7,662 nt of DNA from Flavobacteriaceae bacterium (GTDB lineage: Bacteria > Bacteroidota > Bacteroidia > Flavobacteriales > Flavobacteriaceae), in assembly GCA_947443815.1 (NCBI GenBank), contig CANEXR010000131.1, positions 1-7,662 of the forward strand, read 5' to 3'. Position numbers and translations under genes: made by a program. The notes under the pieces were generated by a model. The model saw only the letters and a program-made list of their open reading frames with translations, was not told the origin of the DNA and searched no databases. This document shows, one piece after another, positions 5,715 to 7,662 of the stretch. The number at the start of each line of letters is the position of its first letter. Position 1 is the stretch's first letter.

Positions 5715-7661
5715 TTATTCTACAATAAACTTGGAGTAAAATTTACTGTTCTCTTTGGTTGTTACCATAAACATATAAACTCCTTTATTGCATCCATTCA
5801 AAGAAATTGTAATTTCATTGTTTGAAGCAATGTTTTTATATTCTTGTTTCGAAACAACTCTACCCGTAATGTCAATTATTTTAACTACAGCACTTTCGGT
5901 TTTAATTGGAAGCACTAAAGTTGTGGTTAACCTAGCAGGATTTGGATAACTGTAAATCCCTTTTGCAAACTTGCCATCAACATTAGAAAGCCCTAACGTT
6001 TTATTGTTTAAGAGAAGTTTAGAAACATTTACTGAAAAAGGTTGAAAACTGGTATTATCTCCTTTTACAGAAAAAACAATTCCTTTTAATTTTTCGTTAT
6101 TATACTTTTGGGCCAATGGGTTCGTAAATTTATCAAAAGCAATATTGATTGTTTCTGGCGAAGCATTTGCCGGAATATCAAATCGCAATCTGTTTTCCCA
6201 AACTATACCTTCAGTGACCAAAACTACTTCAATAGGCAAGTTATTTTGAATGGTAAAATCCATAGAAGAATAACCAGTAGCATCAAATACTAAATCTCCA
6301 GGAAGTAAATTTCGAAACAAATTAACAATTCCTCTTACATCTCCACTTGCTGATGAGTTTCGTTCAATTTCATATTGATCATTGGTAACATTAGTATTAG
6401 CAGTATTATCAATAACAAGTGATGCATTGTTAACTTCATTAGCATCATAGTCCAGTCCCCATGGTCCATCGGCCATATACAAGGCATCATTAAGCATTGA
6501 CTTATCTCCTGTAACAGAGAATCCAACATCAAAAATATTTCCTAAATCAACAACTAAATCTTGCTCATAAGCTGTTGTTATATCTAGATTTTCTAAAACA
6601 TTGGTTGTTGATGCAAATTCATTTGCTTTTTTATTTCCATCAAATAAAACGGTTGTAGATTTTGATTTGTTGATAATTGTCAAGTACAATTTTCCGTTTT
6701 TATACCTTCCTTTTTTCACGAATACATTCGGTACTCGATTTGGAACTACTTCTGTTATTATAGGCCCTTGTTCTTCGAATTTCCCTAAAATAATATTAGC
6801 TAAATTATTTACTTGTCCCATAGAAGAACCCCAAATTTGAAAATTTACATAATCTCCAATAGGATACTGACCTATATTCCAATAACTTTTTAATTTATTT
6901 TGAGTTCCATCTTTTAGAATCGAAAAATTTAAAGCATACTCTACTAATCCTGTTTCTCTTCTGAGTTTTACCATTATTACTTCATACCCTAAAATTTCAA
7001 TAGTTCGCACATCTTCTAGGGAAGAGCTGTTCAAACGATCACAAATTGCTTTGGAATGATCGTAAATTCCATTTGTCGATTCCGTTGCAAAAACTGCCGC
7101 AACCCTTTTTGTGTCTTCATAATAATCTACTGAATATACTTGGGTAGCATTTGTAATTCCGATAAGATCCGTTGGAGAAGATATAAATGCAGTTTCTGTC
7201 CCATACATTCCTGTATTAGGTATAATTGTACTAAAATCAATCCCTGAATTTGTTTTATTAAATTTTGAACTTGATTTTTCAAACTTGGATTGTTTAGATT
7301 TTATATCCTTAATGCTATTGGCTTTTATTCTTTTAAAATTTCTTTTAGCAATTAAACTGGCTAAGTCACCATTACTCTCTAGACCACCATTATTTCCTGA
7401 AGAAACATCTGTCGCTATACTCACATCAGCTATATTCTCTGTTCTTATGGCATCATAAGGACTTGCTGTTACATAAAAAATAGCATCATTAAAATCTTGA
7501 TCGCAAGAGGTATAATCTCTCCTAATATCTTCAAATCCTAATATGACTAATTGATTTACGGGGTCTTTCAGTAGCACATTATGTTGTCGATCTGAAGCTT
7601 TGGCCTCTGGATTAAAATTAGGATTCGAAAACAATTGCCATAGGCCCGAAGTTACTTTTGT
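5715..7661 (-). CDS. DUF4114-domain protein with T9SS type A C-terminal sorting domain, N-terminus outside window
   Basis: This frame is open to the right edge, so only the last 648 residues are visible; the TTG at 7634 is internal, and nine further in-frame residues (TKVTSGLWQ) precede it. Counted from the edge, residues 1-66 are the end of a DUF4114 domain, with ILGFEDIRRD and an acidic, possibly Ca2+-binding CDQDFNDAIF motif (about 53-62). A Lys/Ser-rich linker (about 85-145) contains GGLESNG and AKRNFKRIK. A central module (about 150-295) includes YDHSKAICDRL and SYWNIGQYPIGDYVNFQIW and looks like a beta-sandwich. A second beta-rich region (about 320-545) resembles a carbohydrate-binding-like fold. 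Residues 568-648 are a T9SS type A sorting domain: YSYPNPA, VVKIIDITGRVV, LNGCNKGVYMFMV, and the end KFIVE. It is therefore expected to be exported by Sec, passed through T9SS, and released or anchored at the cell surface. Its function is unknown; adhesion or glycan binding is plausible. Confidence 0.87.
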   Translation of the reverse strand, partial: TKVTSGLWQLFSNPNFNPEAKASDRQHNVLLKDPVNQLVILGFEDIRRDYTSCDQDFNDAIFYVTASPYDAIRTENIADVSIATDVSSGNNGGLESNGDLASLIAKRNFKRIKANSIKDIKSKQSKFEKSSSKFNKTNSGIDFSTIIPNTGMYGTETAFISSPTDLIGITNATQVYSVDYYEDTKRVAAVFATESTNGIYDHSKAICDRLNSSSLEDVRTIEILGYEVIMVKLRRETGLVEYALNFSILKDGTQNKLKSYWNIGQYPIGDYVNFQIWGSSMGQVNNLANIILGKFEEQGPIITEVVPNRVPNVFVKKGRYKNGKLYLTIINKSKSTTVLFDGNKKANEFASTTNVLENLDITTAYEQDLVVDLGNIFDVGFSVTGDKSMLNDALYMADGPWGLDYDANEVNNASLVIDNTANTNVTNDQYEIERNSSASGDVRGIVNLFRNLLPGDLVFDATGYSSMDFTIQNNLPIEVVLVTEGIVWENRLRFDIPANASPETINIAFDKFTNPLAQKYNNEKLKGIVFSVKGDNTSFQPFSVNVSKLLLNNKTLGLSNVDGKFAKGIYSYPNPARLTTTLVLPIKTESAVVKIIDITGRVVSKQEYKNIASNNEITISLNGCNKGVYMFMVTTKENSKFYSKFIVE

Positions 7662-7662
7662 A

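Noticed and set aside
6335..6840. Open frames inside the DUF4114 gene on both strands (6335-6532 - and 6601-6840 +)
   Set aside because: The DUF4114/T9SS reading frame runs uninterrupted through this region with recognisable protein features. The low-complexity Met/Leu-rich translation of the - strand frame is an out-of-frame shadow.

Overview
The window looks like a chromosomal segment from a member of the Bacteroidota, most likely a Flavobacterium-type Flavobacteriia. The reasons are the strongly AT-rich DNA, A/T-rich translation start regions without a clear Shine-Dalgarno sequence, a signal peptide ending in AKAQ, and above all a secreted protein that ends in a type A sorting domain of the type IX secretion system (T9SS), a pathway confined to this phylum. 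No rRNA, tRNA, CRISPR array, insertion sequence or phage gene is visible.

Layout: (a) 2-565 (+), the C-terminal part of a GH5-like (cellulase-family) glycoside hydrolase cut by the left edge. (b) 592-1758 (-), a GT4-like glycosyltransferase that meets the hydrolase tail to tail. (c) 1916-3208 (-), a 12-helix MOP-superfamily polysaccharide flippase, upstream of and co-directional with the glycosyltransferase. (d) 3209-3497, an extremely AT-rich divergent intergenic region with helically phased A/T tracts and a short leader hairpin. (e) 3498-5567 (+), a signal peptide, TPR array and outer-membrane beta-barrel protein that resembles the exopolysaccharide exporters BcsC, PgaA and PelB in architecture. 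(f) 5661-5694, a strong bidirectional terminator. (g) 5715-7661 (-), a DUF4114 protein with a T9SS sorting domain, cut by the right edge.

Items a to e read together as a surface-polysaccharide module: a glycosyltransferase adds sugars, the flippase moves the product across the inner membrane, the TPR/barrel protein would guide it through the periplasm and outer membrane, and the hydrolase could trim it. The functional parts match those of the Pel system (GT4 PelF, MOP transporter PelG, TPR-barrel PelB, hydrolase PelA), but I see no sequence evidence of direct Pel homology and no c-di-GMP receptor. The DUF4114 protein lies behind the terminator and is probably a separate transcription unit encoding a cell-surface or secreted protein.
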